A stretch of DNA of 37,606 nt from JADGGV01 sp035715725 (GCA_035715725.1 DASTKT010000151.1:1-37606); one strand, 5' to 3'; shown: positions 1-8,566, counted from the stretch's first letter. Notes: generated by a model from the sequence alone, not told the origin. Translations and numbers: made by a program.

Positions 1-70
1 GAACGGCGCAGGTCAGACCCCAACCACAGGCTCGGCTCCTTGGGCGCAGCAGAAAACACCCGCTCCCGCA

Positions 71-167
71 TTCCCCCGCTCGCGCGGGGGAGAGGGGGGC
101 TTCGCCCCCTTGACCAATCCCGCTTTATAGGTGTGGTGAAACGCGGTTTCTCGCCCCGGACGGGGCG
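71..167. repeat. Cluster of short GC-rich hairpins downstream of the amidohydrolase operon
   Basis: No gene is visible in bases 1-181. Four hairpins lie here: 73-79 with 84-90 (CCCCCGC/GCGGGGG), 93-98 with 105-110 around a TTCG-containing loop, GAAAC/GTTTC near 139-151, and CGCCCC/GGGGCG at 152-157 with 162-167. The last is about 15 bases past the stop of the minus-strand operon and could help end its transcript, but no T-run follows on that strand. The C-rich and G-rich blocks resemble the palindromic repeats elsewhere in the window. A remnant of such a repeat is possible. Confidence 0.45.
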
Positions 168-181
168 TTGGCCGCACGAGC

Positions 182-1468
182 CTACTTCCTGTACTGCACC
201 GGCCCGTCGTCGAGGCGGCGGTAGCGCTCGAGCAGCTCGGTCTGGCGCGTCTCCTTCGGCATCTCGTGGCCCTTGATGTAGACCCGCTCCACGCGCGTGG
301 TGAGCTCGAAGGGGTCACCGGACCAGAGGACGACGTCGGCGTCCTTGCCGGGCTCGAGCGTGCCGTAGCGGTCGGCGATGCCGAAGACGCGCGCGGGGTT
401 CGCCGTGACGGCGCGGAGCGCGGCGTCGTACGGCATGCCGTAGGAGACGGCGTTGCCGGCGAACTGCTTGAGGTCCCGGGCGTTGTGGGAGTCGAACGTG
501 GCGAAGGAGACGTCGACGCCGGCGTTGGCGAGCCGGCCCGCGTTCTCGAGCGTCGCACCGACCCACTCGAAGTCCGGGAGGTTGTCCATGGGGTTGAGGA
601 TGACGGGGACGTGGGCGCGGGCGATGTCGTCGGCGACGCGCCACCCCTCCTGGACGTTGGAGAGGACGAGCTTGAGGTCGTACTCCTTCGCCAGGCGGAG
701 CGCGGCCAGGATGTCGCTGGCGCGGTTCACCTCGAGGACGAGGGGGAGCCGGCCCTGGACGACGGGGATGAGCGCCTCGAGATCGAGACGGCTGAGCGCG
801 TACTGGCGCCGCTGGTTCGACTCGAAGGCGCGCCGGTTGGCCGCGTAGTCCTTCGCGTCCTGCAGCGCCTCGCGCAGCTCGAGCACGGCCGCGCCGCGGG
901 CGCCGCCGGCGATCCCGGCGCCCTGCGCGCCGAGGACGGCGTACATGGCGACCGGCGCGCGGTCGATCATGGTGGCGGCATCGGTGCCGAGGTCGATGAC
1001 GATCCCCTGGCCGGCGATGATCGAGTGGGCGTTGCGCCCGGCGACGGACGGCGCGACGGCAGCGCGCGTGATCCCCTCGACGCGCTGGATGGGGATGACG
1101 GTCGAGAACGGATTGATGCCGTCGGCGACGCTGAACGCCGCGGAGATGCGGGGCTCGTTCGCGGAGAGGTCGTTCGTGCCCTGGACGGCGCCGACCTCGA
1201 CGGCGCCGAGGCCGGTGGCGGCGTCGAAGAAGCCGGGCGTGACGACCTTGCCGGTGCCGTCGACGACCTGGGCGCCGGCCGGGACGGCGACGTTCGCGCC
1301 GACGGCGGCGATGCGGCCGGCCTGGATGACGACGGTGCCGCGCTCGATGGCGGGTCCGGCGACCGTGTAGATCTTCGCGTTCGTGATGGCCACGGTCTGG
1401 GCGCGCGCTTCGCTCGCGGCGAGGACGGCGAGGGCAGCGAGGGCGGCGAGGACGGAGCGGCGGCTCAC
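182..1468 (-). CDS. Exported amidohydrolase-family protein with a degenerate metal site
   Basis: A 428-residue protein with a Sec signal peptide (about residues 1-24, ending ARAQ), so probably periplasmic. The amidohydrolase fold is recognisable: an N-terminal beta segment (VAITNAKIYTVAG), PGFFDAATGLG where active members read PGxxDxHxHxG, and a C-terminal segment (TANPARVFGI, then GTLEPGKDADVVLWSGDP) typical of imidazolonepropionase-like enzymes. Both histidines of the HxH motif are missing (residues 82-86 are DAATG), and the usual strand histidine appears replaced in LVLEVNRASD. It may therefore lack a normal metal centre. Its ATG overlaps the stop of the upstream amidohydrolase by 4 bases, so the two are co-translated. 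It could be a non-catalytic partner of that enzyme; the substrate is unknown. Confidence 0.85.
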   Translation of the reverse strand: MSRRSVLAALAALAVLAASEARAQTVAITNAKIYTVAGPAIERGTVVIQAGRIAAVGANVAVPAGAQVVDGTGKVVTPGFFDAATGLGAVEVGAVQGTNDLSANEPRISAAFSVADGINPFSTVIPIQRVEGITRAAVAPSVAGRNAHSIIAGQGIVIDLGTDAATMIDRAPVAMYAVLGAQGAGIAGGARGAAVLELREALQDAKDYAANRRAFESNQRRQYALSRLDLEALIPVVQGRLPLVLEVNRASDILAALRLAKEYDLKLVLSNVQEGWRVADDIARAHVPVILNPMDNLPDFEWVGATLENAGRLANAGVDVSFATFDSHNARDLKQFAGNAVSYGMPYDAALRAVTANPARVFGIADRYGTLEPGKDADVVLWSGDPFELTTRVERVYIKGHEMPKETRQTELLERYRRLDDGPVQYRK

Positions 1469-2886
1469 GGGATCACCTCCTGCGGGTCGTTGCCGAGGGT
1501 GAAATCACTGGTGGGCTGGCGCTTCGCGTCGTCGCGGTCGTAGACGAGCGCGCCGTCGATGAAGACCTTCTCGGCCTTCGCGTAGACGCTGAACGGGTTG
1601 CCGGTCCAGAGCACGACGTCGGCCATCTTGCCGGTCTCGAGCGAGCCGGTCTGCTTGTCGATTCCGAGGGCCCTGGCCGGGTTGATCGTGATCCACTTGA
1701 TGGCGCGCTCGGGCGTGATCTGGATGCCGGCCTCCCAGCCGGCCTCCATGGCCTTCGCGGCGTCCTGGTTCAGGCGCTGGATCCCCTTGGCGTCGTCGGT
1801 GTGGAGGATCGTGCAGGCGCCGGCCTCGTCCATGAGGGCGATGTTCTGCCGGATGCCGTCGTAGGCTTCCATCTTGAAGCCCCACCAGTCGCTCCACATG
1901 CTGGCGCAGATCCCGTCCTTGGCCAGGAGGTCGCGGATCTTGTACGCCTCGACCGCGTGGTGGAAGGAGGCGATGTGGTAGCCGAACTCCTTCGAGATGT
2001 CGATCATGTTCGCCATCTCGTCGGCGCGGTAGCAGTGGTTCTGCACGAGGATGTTGCCGCGCAGCACCTCGGCCAGCGTCTCGAGCTGGAGGTCGCGCTG
2101 CGGGCGCTTGGAGGCGTCGGCGCCATTCTTCCGCCAGTTGTCCCAGTCGTCGCGGTACTTCTGCGCGCGGATCCAGGCGGCGCGGTAGCCTGCGACGTTG
2201 CCCATGCGGGTCGACGGGCCGCCCCGCTGGCCGTAGACGCGCTTCGGGTTCTCGCCGCAGGCCATCTTCAGGCCGTAGGGCGCGCCGGGGAACTTCATCC
2301 CCTGGACGGTGCGCGCGGGCACGTTCTTCAGGACGACGCTGCGCCCGCCGATGAGGTTCGCCGAGCCGGGGAGGATCTGCTCGGTCGTGACGCCGCCGGC
2401 GAGCGCGAGCCAGAACTGCGGGTCCTGCGGCCAGACGCCGTGCTCGACCCAGACCTGGGCGGTGACGGGGTTCGTCGCCTCGTTGATGTCGTCGAGCTGC
2501 GCGCCCTCGATGGAGGCGCCGCCGCCGATGTGGGAGTGCGTGTCGATGATGCCGGGCGTCACCCACTTGCCGGTGCCGTCCACGACGACCGCGCCGGCCG
2601 GAGCGCTCAGGTTGGCGCCGACCGCGGCGATCTTGCCGTCCTGCATGAGGACGGAGGCGCCCTGGAGCACCGGGCCGGTGGCGGTCAGCACCGTGGCGTT
2701 CCGGATCAGTGTGGGCTGCGACGGGAGCGGCTTGTACGTGGACGGGAAGGGGTTCATCGCCGTGTCGGCGGCCGGGGCGGCCGGGGCGGCCGGGGCTGGG
2801 GCCTGGGCGGTCCGCTTCGCGGACGCGCTGGCGCACCCGGCCAGGGCGAGGGCCGCCAGCGCCCAGCGGGACGCTCGTGCGTGCAT
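1465..2886 (-). CDS. Exported (lipoprotein) amidohydrolase
   Basis: I place the start at the ATG at 2886, giving 473 residues. The frame stays open for 63 more codons upstream, but those read through a palindromic repeat and are not protein-like. The start begins a lipoprotein signal with lipobox LAGC (Cys18), followed by an Ala/Pro linker. Amidohydrolase features are intact: PGIIDTHSHIG with H117 and H119, VQNHCYRADEM, IASFHHAVEAYKI, an HTDDA segment carrying the late Asp, and the C-terminal GSLETGKMADVVLWTGNPF. It probably hydrolyses an amide or peptide-like substrate outside the cytoplasm. The substrate cannot be told from sequence. It is the first gene of a two-gene operon with the degenerate paralogue downstream. 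Confidence 0.87.
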   Translation of the reverse strand: MHARASRWALAALALAGCASASAKRTAQAPAPAAPAAPAADTAMNPFPSTYKPLPSQPTLIRNATVLTATGPVLQGASVLMQDGKIAAVGANLSAPAGAVVVDGTGKWVTPGIIDTHSHIGGGASIEGAQLDDINEATNPVTAQVWVEHGVWPQDPQFWLALAGGVTTEQILPGSANLIGGRSVVLKNVPARTVQGMKFPGAPYGLKMACGENPKRVYGQRGGPSTRMGNVAGYRAAWIRAQKYRDDWDNWRKNGADASKRPQRDLQLETLAEVLRGNILVQNHCYRADEMANMIDISKEFGYHIASFHHAVEAYKIRDLLAKDGICASMWSDWWGFKMEAYDGIRQNIALMDEAGACTILHTDDAKGIQRLNQDAAKAMEAGWEAGIQITPERAIKWITINPARALGIDKQTGSLETGKMADVVLWTGNPFSVYAKAEKVFIDGALVYDRDDAKRQPTSDFTLGNDPQEVIP

Positions 2887-2963
2887 CGCGTGACTCCGTT
2901 CAGTGGGGGACCAAGGGAGGGCGGAAGATACGGAGCGGGAAGGAGGATAGACAAGCCGGTGGG

Positions 2964-3144
2964 GTTCCCGGCTGCGCTTGCGGCCGCGCTTGCGCGCCCG
3001 CGCTCGGCTTGGCGCCGGAGTGGAGGAGCGGGAGAGCGGGTGAGCGGGGGATCGCAGTGTCGCCCACTCCTCCACTCGCCCGCTCTCCCCCTCGAGACGG
3101 CCGGAAGCGGGCGCGGGCGCGCAAGCGCAAGCGGAGTCGGGAAC
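2964..3144. repeat. Palindromic repeat element, family A copy 1 (intergenic)
   Basis: A 181-bp imperfect palindrome with terminal GTTCCCG/CGGGAAC arms. Inside are GCGCTTGCG-type blocks answered by GCGCAAGCGCAAGCGG, then a purine-rich arm (GAGTGGAGGAGCGGG) and a pyrimidine-rich arm (CCCACTCCTCCACTC, CCCGCTCTCCCCCTCG). It fills most of the gap between the DUF6064 gene and the amidohydrolase operon. The same order of blocks occurs at 3919-4046 and 33740-33900, and core-only copies occur inside hisDC. Confidence 0.75.
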
Positions 3145-3147
3145 TAC

Positions 3148-3822
3148 TCAGGCGGAGACGGGGGATGGCGGCGCGGCGGGCGCGGCGGGCGCGGGGCGCC
3201 GATTGCCACGCGCGATCAGCGCGATCGCGAGAACGGCGGTCGGCACCAGCGCGTAGTCCTCGGAAATCGTGAGAGAGAGGGCGGCGAACGAGGCGAGCGC
3301 GGACCACGCGGCGGGGAGCACGACGAGGGAGATCGGGACCGGCGCCTCGGCCCAGAGGAGGAGGCCGAACGTGAAGATGGTCGTGGGGCACGGGAGCCCG
3401 AACGTGGCGCCGAACGGGTAGGGGTGGCCGGCCAGCGCGCCGAGCAGGGGGTAGACGACGAGCGCATAGACGATGGCGGCGGCGCCGAGCACGCCGGCGG
3501 CGTCGGGGCGGGCCCGGAACGAGAGGCGGCGGCGGAGCACTCCGGCGTGGAGGAAGAGCGCGGCCTGGGCGAGGAAGAGCGCGCCGAAGAGGTACGCGGC
3601 GGGGTTGATGCGCGCGAAGAAGAGCCCGTGGTAGACGAGGCCCATCCAGGCCCAGAGGAAGGCGAGCGAGGCGGCGATCCAGCGGGCATGCGGCCGCGGT
3701 GCGCGGACGGCCAGCGCGACGAGGATCACGGCGAGGGCGTAGAACCCGACCTGCGCCGGCCAGACCGACATGTTGTAGCGGGCGAACACCTCGAGGAACT
3801 GCGCGGTCGTGAACGGCAGCAT
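3148..3822 (-). CDS. DUF6064-like integral membrane protein
   Basis: The start is set at the ATG at 3822 (224 residues). An in-frame ATG ten codons upstream adds only a polar stretch, and relatives as I recall them begin near MPFT. The N-terminus reads MLPFTTAQFLEVFARYNMSVWPAQ, followed by about seven hydrophobic segments (near 24-40, 48-68, 76-93, 108-130, 145-160, 165-185, 190-204). GLPCPTTIFTFGLLL around 142-156 is the most distinctive motif, and I recognise it from the DUF6064 family, whose function is unknown. The C-terminus is a Pro/Ala tail ending a few bases from repeat copy 1. It is on the same strand as the amidohydrolase operon but separated by the repeat, so probably transcribed independently. 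Confidence 0.72.
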   Translation of the reverse strand: MLPFTTAQFLEVFARYNMSVWPAQVGFYALAVILVALAVRAPRPHARWIAASLAFLWAWMGLVYHGLFFARINPAAYLFGALFLAQAALFLHAGVLRRRLSFRARPDAAGVLGAAAIVYALVVYPLLGALAGHPYPFGATFGLPCPTTIFTFGLLLWAEAPVPISLVVLPAAWSALASFAALSLTISEDYALVPTAVLAIALIARGNRRPAPAAPAAPPSPVSA

Positions 3823-3918
3823 GGCGGCCTCCGGGCGGCGGGACGCGTCCATGCCACGCTACAGCCAGCCGCGGGGCGGCGCGATCGAGAGATGCACGCG
3901 TCGCATGTAGGGAATCGC

Positions 3919-4046
3919 GGAACCGCTTCGGAGTGGGAGTGTGGAGGAGCGGGCGAGTGGGTGACACTGCGATCCCCCACTCGCCCCCTCCCCCGCTCTC
4001 CCCCTCGAAGCCGCCCGAAGCGGGCGCGCTGGCGGAAGCGGGAGCT
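3919..4046. repeat. Palindromic repeat element, family A copy 2 (intergenic)
   Basis: An imperfect palindrome between two minus-strand membrane-protein genes. CCGCTTCGG at 3923-3931 is the exact inverse of 4015-4023. The purine-rich arm at 3929-3952 matches 26819-26842, inside hisD, at 23 of 24 bases. The pyrimidine-rich arm (CCCGCTCTCCCCCTCGA) matches copy 1. A GCGGGAGC-type end follows. Confidence 0.75.
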
Positions 4047-4058
4047 ACGCCGGGCGGC

Positions 4059-4772
4059 TCACAGCAGGCCCATGACGCGGAGGTAATCGGGGCCGATGCG
4101 GAGCTGGCCGGTCAGTGGGAGCGGGAGCGAGGCGAAGAGCGTGACGGCGAGCCAGCCGTGGCTGAGGGCGAGGACGAGGAGGTTGGGGCGGCGGCGGAAC
4201 GCCTCGCACCAGGCCCAGCCGGCCAGGAAGGTGACGGCCGTGAGGAGCGGGTTCGGGAGGTGGACGAGGGCGAAGAGGCCGGCGGCGAGGACCGGCGCGC
4301 GGGAGCCGGCGCCGGCGGCCTCGAGGCCGAGCAGGACGAGGCCCTGGAGCGCGTACTGCTGCACGAGGCCCCAGATCGGGTAGAGCGCGAAGCCGGCCAG
4401 CACGTTGGGCGGGAAGCGGAGCGTGCCGAGGGCGGCGCCGAAGAGGATGAGCGCGGCGCCGGCCAGGAGCGTCGGCGGGATGACGAGGCGGGCCGCGGGC
4501 GCGAGGGTGTCGAGGCGCAGGCCGACGTCCCTGCGGCCGCTGCCGGTGAGCCGGTGCAGCGCCGCGGCGATGAGCAGGATCACCGCCAGCGAGACGGCGC
4601 GCCCGGCGCCGCGGGCGTGCGGTTGGACCACCCAGATGTGGAGGACGATGGCCGTGACCAGGAGCACGACCCCGCCGGCCGCGAAGCCGGGACGCAGGGC
4701 GAAGGGCCGACCGTCGCGGCGGAGGACGGTCGTCGAGGGCGCCGTCGCCGCGGTGATGTTCGTGGTGGCCAT
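4059..4772 (-). CDS. CPBP-like membrane protein with substituted active-site motifs
   Basis: A 237-residue polytopic membrane protein that resembles the CPBP (CAAX protease / bacteriocin-processing) family. The first motif, normally EExxxR, reads QQYALQ here (Q138, Q139, Q143). The second motif is kept (FALVH, F167 and H171). The third keeps H205, but the usual Asn/Asp four residues later is Ala209. If the family chemistry applies, loss of both glutamates and the arginine argues against protease activity, so a binding or scaffold role is possible. The start codon (4770-4772) overlaps that of the intact CPBP gene on the plus strand (4771-4773), so the two divergent genes have no intergenic space. 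An alternative start further in would leave room for a promoter. Confidence 0.72.
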   Translation of the reverse strand: MATTNITAATAPSTTVLRRDGRPFALRPGFAAGGVVLLVTAIVLHIWVVQPHARGAGRAVSLAVILLIAAALHRLTGSGRRDVGLRLDTLAPAARLVIPPTLLAGAALILFGAALGTLRFPPNVLAGFALYPIWGLVQQYALQGLVLLGLEAAGAGSRAPVLAAGLFALVHLPNPLLTAVTFLAGWAWCEAFRRRPNLLVLALSHGWLAVTLFASLPLPLTGQLRIGPDYLRVMGLL

Positions 4773-5661
4773 GAGCGTCTTCCTGGTCGCGTTCGGGATG
4801 CCACGCTCGGCCGCCGGCCTCGCGTCGGTGCTCCTCGTGGCGGCGCTCGCCGCGGCCTACCTGGGGGCGTCGGTGGCACTGGTGAGGCGTCGGGCGCGGG
4901 CGCTCTGTCCGGAGGGGCCGGCGGCGGCACTGCCGTGGACCGCGCTGCTGTGGGCGGCGGTGATGGCGTATGCCTGGGCGACGGGACTGTTCTCGCCCGG
5001 GCGGGGAATCGTGTATGCAAGTTACCTGCTAGCGCCGGCGCTCGTGCTCGCGCCGACGGGAAGGCGCTGGCGGGAGGCGCGGACGCTCGCCGCGGCCGCG
5101 GTGCTCTGGCTGCCGCTCGAGCTGCGGCTCCTCCCTTCCCTGCCGGTCGGCTCGCCGCGCGGCTACGACGCGCTCAAGCTGGTGGCGCTCGTGCACGGCC
5201 TGTTCCTCTTCCTGGTGGCCCGGCCGGTGCCCGGCGTGGGATACACCTTCCGGCTGCGGCGGGCGGACGTCCTGCGGGCGCTGGCGGCGTTCGCCGCCTA
5301 CGCGGCGGTGGCGCTCCCCGCCGGCCTGGCGACGCACTTCCTGGCGTGGCACCCCAGGCTCGCCCCGGCCGCACTGGCGGCACCGGTCGCCATCTACCTG
5401 ATGACCGGCGTGCCGGAAGAGTTCCTGTTCCGCGGCATCATCCAGAACACGCTCACCCGCCTCCTCGGGCCTCGCGGCGGCCTCGCCCTCGGCGCCGTCG
5501 TCTTCGGGCTCGCGCACCTCCCCGATCCGCGCTACGCGGCGCTGGCGGCGGTCGCCGGCGTCGCCTACGGGTGGGTCTACCAGCGGACCGGACGCATCAC
5601 CGCGTCGGCGATCACGCACGCGGCCGTGGATGCCACGTGGGTGATCCTGCTGCGGCGGTGA
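4771..5661 (+). CDS. CPBP-family intramembrane glutamic protease
   Basis: With the ATG at 4771 the protein has 296 residues. Other in-frame starts are 4756 and 4798. About eight hydrophobic segments are visible. All CPBP motifs are intact: EEFLFRG (E216, E217, R221), FGLAHLPD (F245, H249), and H283 with D287 in THAAVD. The family comprises intramembrane proteases that cut prenylated proteins or peptides. The target here is unknown. Its upstream neighbour on the other strand is a degenerate relative, which suggests duplication and divergence or a working pair. No clear promoter is visible; it would have to lie inside the neighbouring coding sequence. A TTCACAGGGAGC palindrome follows the stop. 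Confidence 0.82.
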   Translation: MSVFLVAFGMPRSAAGLASVLLVAALAAAYLGASVALVRRRARALCPEGPAAALPWTALLWAAVMAYAWATGLFSPGRGIVYASYLLAPALVLAPTGRRWREARTLAAAAVLWLPLELRLLPSLPVGSPRGYDALKLVALVHGLFLFLVARPVPGVGYTFRLRRADVLRALAAFAAYAAVALPAGLATHFLAWHPRLAPAALAAPVAIYLMTGVPEEFLFRGIIQNTLTRLLGPRGGLALGAVVFGLAHLPDPRYAALAAVAGVAYGWVYQRTGRITASAITHAAVDATWVILLRR

Positions 5662-5679
5662 CGGCGCGGAAGGGAAATA

Positions 5680-5759
5680 TTCACAGGGAGCTCTGGAGTG
5701 TGGGAGAACGGCGGACTACGGTGTGCCGGTCGCTCCCACGCTCCCGGGCTCCCTGTGAA
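5680..5759. repeat. TTCACAGGGAGC inverted repeat, family C copy 1
   Basis: TTCACAGGGAGC (5680-5691) is exactly inverted at 5748-5759. Inner arms are partly complementary too (GGAGTGTGGGAG against CTCCCACGCTCC). The left flank GGAAGGGAA is shared with copy 2 at 12552. It starts 18 bases after the CPBP protease stop, so it may end that transcript and insulate the nos operon. There is no T-run. Confidence 0.75.
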
Positions 5760-5846
5760 CGGTAGTGCCCCCGCGCCGTCCGATTCCTCCGCACACCCCG
5801 TCCAGCTTCCCCCCACAGAAGATCCGCCGGAGCCCTACTTCGGCGG

Positions 5847-5858
5847 GGTCGTCCGACC
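5847..5858. promoter_or_regulatory. Possible operator upstream of the nos operon
   Basis: GGTCG-TC-CGACC is a short perfect inverted repeat about 100 bases before the first nos gene. It is followed by an A-rich stretch (CAAATAAAAACG) that is unusual in this sequence and could include a promoter. No FNR-type TTGAT-N4-ATCAA site was found. Weak evidence. Confidence 0.25.
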
Positions 5859-5955
5859 GGCAAATAAAAACGCACACGGTTGTCCGGAATCTCCGGCGGC
5901 CGGTGCCCCGCGTGCCGCGGGGCGAAGGCGGACGAACCAGGAGCGAGACGGAACG

Positions 5956-6498
5956 ATGTCGAATGTGAATCGAGTGGCCGGGGTGGTTCTGGCGGCCGCC
6001 TTCGTCGCGTGGAGCGGGTGCGGCCGGAAGGCGGGGGAGCCGAGCGCCGCGGGCGGGGCGGCCCAGGCGCCGGCGGCGGCCGCGTCGAGCGCGGGCGCCG
6101 AGCAGCCGCTGACGCCGGACGAGTTGGAGAACGGCGTGGGACCCGTGAAGGAGGTGACGATCGGGGCCGGGATCGACCACGAGGAGGCGGAGCGGGGCGA
6201 GGAGATCTTCAACACGAAGTGCATGGCGTGCCACCGGTTGGACGAGAAGTACGTCGGGCCGGCGCTGCGGGAGGTCACCGGGCGGCGGACCCCGCGCTAC
6301 GTCATGAACATGATGCTGAACCCGCAGGAGATGACGACGCGGCACCCCGTCGCCAAGGAGCTGCTGGCGACGCACATGACGCAGATGCCCGCGCAGAACC
6401 TGACGCCGGAGGATGCGCGGGCGCTGCTGGAGTACCTGCGCAAGGTGAAGGACGAGAAGCCGGGCGAGGCGCACGGCGAGCACTCGAAGGCGCAGTAG
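5956..6498 (+). CDS. Lipoprotein monohaem cytochrome c of the nos cluster
   Basis: A 180-residue protein from the ATG at 5956. The signal peptide ends in a lipobox-like VAWSGC (Cys22), followed by an Ala/Gly/Pro linker to about residue 50, which would tether it outside the membrane. One haem site is present, CMACH (C89, C92, H93). A Met in THMTQMPAQNL (M144 most likely) would be the sixth ligand. Monohaem cytochromes of this kind accompany Sec-type nosZ genes and are thought to bring electrons to the reductase. It is 40 bases upstream of nosZ on the same strand, so probably the first gene of the operon. A specific symbol (nosC1 or nosC2) cannot be assigned with confidence. Confidence 0.85.
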   Translation: MSNVNRVAGVVLAAAFVAWSGCGRKAGEPSAAGGAAQAPAAAASSAGAEQPLTPDELENGVGPVKEVTIGAGIDHEEAERGEEIFNTKCMACHRLDEKYVGPALREVTGRRTPRYVMNMMLNPQEMTTRHPVAKELLATHMTQMPAQNLTPEDARALLEYLRKVKDEKPGEAHGEHSKAQ

Positions 6499-6538
6499 AC
6501 CCGCAGCCAACGAACGGCACAGACCGGAGCGGACCATC

Positions 6539-8566
6539 ATGGCCATCACTTCCAGGAAGATCGTCCTGGGCGCGGCGACGGCCGCCGCGCTCGGGGCACT
6601 CGGGTACGCCTGCCAGGGGCGGCGTCCCGCGGAGCCGACGCCCTCGGACGTCGCGGCGCGCGTGTACGTGGCGCCGGGGAGCTACGACAAGCTCTACGCG
6701 TTTCTCTCGGGCGGCTTCAACGGGCAGATGAGCGTGTACGGGCTGCCCTCGGGGCGGCTGCTCAAGATCATCCCGGTCTTCTCGCAGTTCCCGGAGAACG
6801 GGTACGGCTACAGCGAGGAGACGAAGCCGATGCTGAACACGACGTTCGGCTTCGTGCCGTGGGACGACGCGCACCACACGGAGTTCTCGCAGACGAAGGG
6901 CGAGATCGACGGGCGCTGGGCGTTCATCAACGCGAACAACACGCCGCGGGTGGCGCGGATCGGGCTCGACAAGTTCGAGACCGAGGAGATCCTGCAGATC
7001 CCGAACTCGGCGGGGAACCACGCGTCTCCGTTCATCACGGAGAACTCGGAGTACCTCGTCGCCTCGACGCGCTTCAGCGTGCCGATCCCGCAGCGGGACG
7101 TCTCGATCGCGGACTACAAGAAGGAGTTCCGGGGCACGATCAGCTTCATCAAGGCGAACGAGCCGGGGAAGATGGACATCGCGTTCCAGATCGTGGTGCC
7201 GGGCTACGACTACGACCTGTCGCACGCGGGGAAGGGCCCGTCGCACGGCTGGGTGTTCCTGACGTCGTACAACACGGAGCAGGCGAACACGCTGCTGGAG
7301 GTGAACGCGTCGCAGCACGACAAGGACTTCATCGCGGCGGTGAACTGGAAGCAGGCGGAGCAGTGCGTGGCGCAGGGGAAGGCGCAGGAGATGGGCGGCG
7401 ACTACGTGCACAACGTGATGGACGACGGCACGCAGACGGCGCGGAGCGAGGTGAAGCACGGGGTGAAGGTGCTGCAGCCGAAGGACTGCCCCGGGCTGAT
7501 CTACTTCCTGCCGACGCCGAAGTCGCCGCACGGCGTGGATGTGGACCCGACCGGGGAGTACATCGTGGGCGGCGGGAAGCTCTCGACGGTGATCCCGGTG
7601 CACTCGTTCACGAAGATGCAGAAGGCGATCGCGGACAAGGCGTTCGAGGGCGAGGTGGACGGGATCCCGGTGCTGCGCTACGACGCGGTGCTGGCGGGCG
7701 AGGTGCAGAAGCCGGGGCTCGGGCCGCTGCACACGGAGTTCGACGGCAAGGGCTACGCGTACACGTCGATGTTCGTGTCGTCGGAGATCGTGAAGTGGAA
7801 GCTGGGGACGTGGGAGGTGGTGGACCGGATCCCGACGTACTACTCGATCGGGCACCTGATGATCCCGGGCGGCGACACGCGCAAGCCGTACGGGCAGTAT
7901 GTGGTCGCGCTGAACAAGATCACGAAGGACCGCTACCTGCCGACGGGGCCGGAGCTGGCGCAGTCGGCGCAGCTCATCGACATCAGCGGCGACAAGATGA
8001 AGCTGCTGCTGGACTTCCCGACGACGGGCGAGCCGCACTACGCGGGCGCGATCCCGGCGGAGCTGCTGAAGGAGAAGCAGGTCAAGATCTACGACGTCTC
8101 GAAGAACGAAAACCCGTTCGCGACGAAGGGCGAGGGTGAGGCGGGCGTGGTGCGGGACGGCAAGGTCGTGCACGTCTTCATGACCGCGATCCGGAGCCAC
8201 TTCATGCCGGACAACATCGAGGGCGTGAAGATCGGCGACACCGTGAAGTTCCACGTCACGAACCTGGAGCAGGACTGGGACGTGCCGCACGGCTTCGCGG
8301 TGATCGGCAACACGAACGCGGAGCTGCTGGTCATGCCCGGGCAGACGCGGACGCTGACGTGGGTACCGCGGCAGGTCGGCGTGATGCCGATCTACTGCAC
8401 GGACTTCTGCTCGGCGCTGCACCAGGAGATGCAGGGGTACGTGCGCGTCTCGCCGGCCAATGCGACGCTGGCGCTGACGTCGAACGCGCCGAACCAGGCG
8501 ACGGCGGCGACGCGGCTGGCGGCGCGGATCCAGAAGGGGAACGCGCTGGGCCGGTTCGCGGAGTAG
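6539..8566 (+). CDS. nosZ: Nitrous oxide reductase, Sec-exported (clade II) type
   Basis: A 675-residue periplasmic copper enzyme reducing N2O to N2. The N-terminus is a Sec-like signal (hydrophobic stretch about 8-24, SRK rather than a twin-arginine motif), marking the clade II form. CuZ histidines are recognisable in DDAHHTE (H112, H113), GKGPSHGW, KSPHGVDVDP, GPLHTEFDGKG, IGHLMIPGGD and GEPHYAGAIP. The C-terminal cupredoxin domain holds CuA: VPHGFAV, then CTDFCSALHQEM with C620, C624, H628 and M631. Asp stands where Pseudomonas-type enzymes have Trp; that residue contributes only a backbone carbonyl, and I recall the DFCSALHQEM form from clade II enzymes. The start has a GGAG-type ribosome site. 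It is preceded by cytochrome c and followed by a strong hairpin and nosB. All expected copper ligands appear present. Confidence 0.97.
   Translation: MAITSRKIVLGAATAAALGALGYACQGRRPAEPTPSDVAARVYVAPGSYDKLYAFLSGGFNGQMSVYGLPSGRLLKIIPVFSQFPENGYGYSEETKPMLNTTFGFVPWDDAHHTEFSQTKGEIDGRWAFINANNTPRVARIGLDKFETEEILQIPNSAGNHASPFITENSEYLVASTRFSVPIPQRDVSIADYKKEFRGTISFIKANEPGKMDIAFQIVVPGYDYDLSHAGKGPSHGWVFLTSYNTEQANTLLEVNASQHDKDFIAAVNWKQAEQCVAQGKAQEMGGDYVHNVMDDGTQTARSEVKHGVKVLQPKDCPGLIYFLPTPKSPHGVDVDPTGEYIVGGGKLSTVIPVHSFTKMQKAIADKAFEGEVDGIPVLRYDAVLAGEVQKPGLGPLHTEFDGKGYAYTSMFVSSEIVKWKLGTWEVVDRIPTYYSIGHLMIPGGDTRKPYGQYVVALNKITKDRYLPTGPELAQSAQLIDISGDKMKLLLDFPTTGEPHYAGAIPAELLKEKQVKIYDVSKNENPFATKGEGEAGVVRDGKVVHVFMTAIRSHFMPDNIEGVKIGDTVKFHVTNLEQDWDVPHGFAVIGNTNAELLVMPGQTRTLTWVPRQVGVMPIYCTDFCSALHQEMQGYVRVSPANATLALTSNAPNQATAATRLAARIQKGNALGRFAE

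Noticed and set aside
266..1543. Long plus-strand frame opposite the first amidohydrolase
   Set aside because: Arg/Gly/Asp-rich translation typical of the antisense of a high-GC gene; the minus-strand protein has clear motifs.
4756..4798. Alternative starts for the intact CPBP gene
   Set aside because: 4756 lengthens the overlap with the opposite gene and 4798 removes it; neither has a clear ribosome site, so 4771 is kept but the choice is uncertain.
6539..6620. Tat signal on NosZ
   Set aside because: Only SRK is present, not a twin arginine, so the Sec-type clade II interpretation is better.
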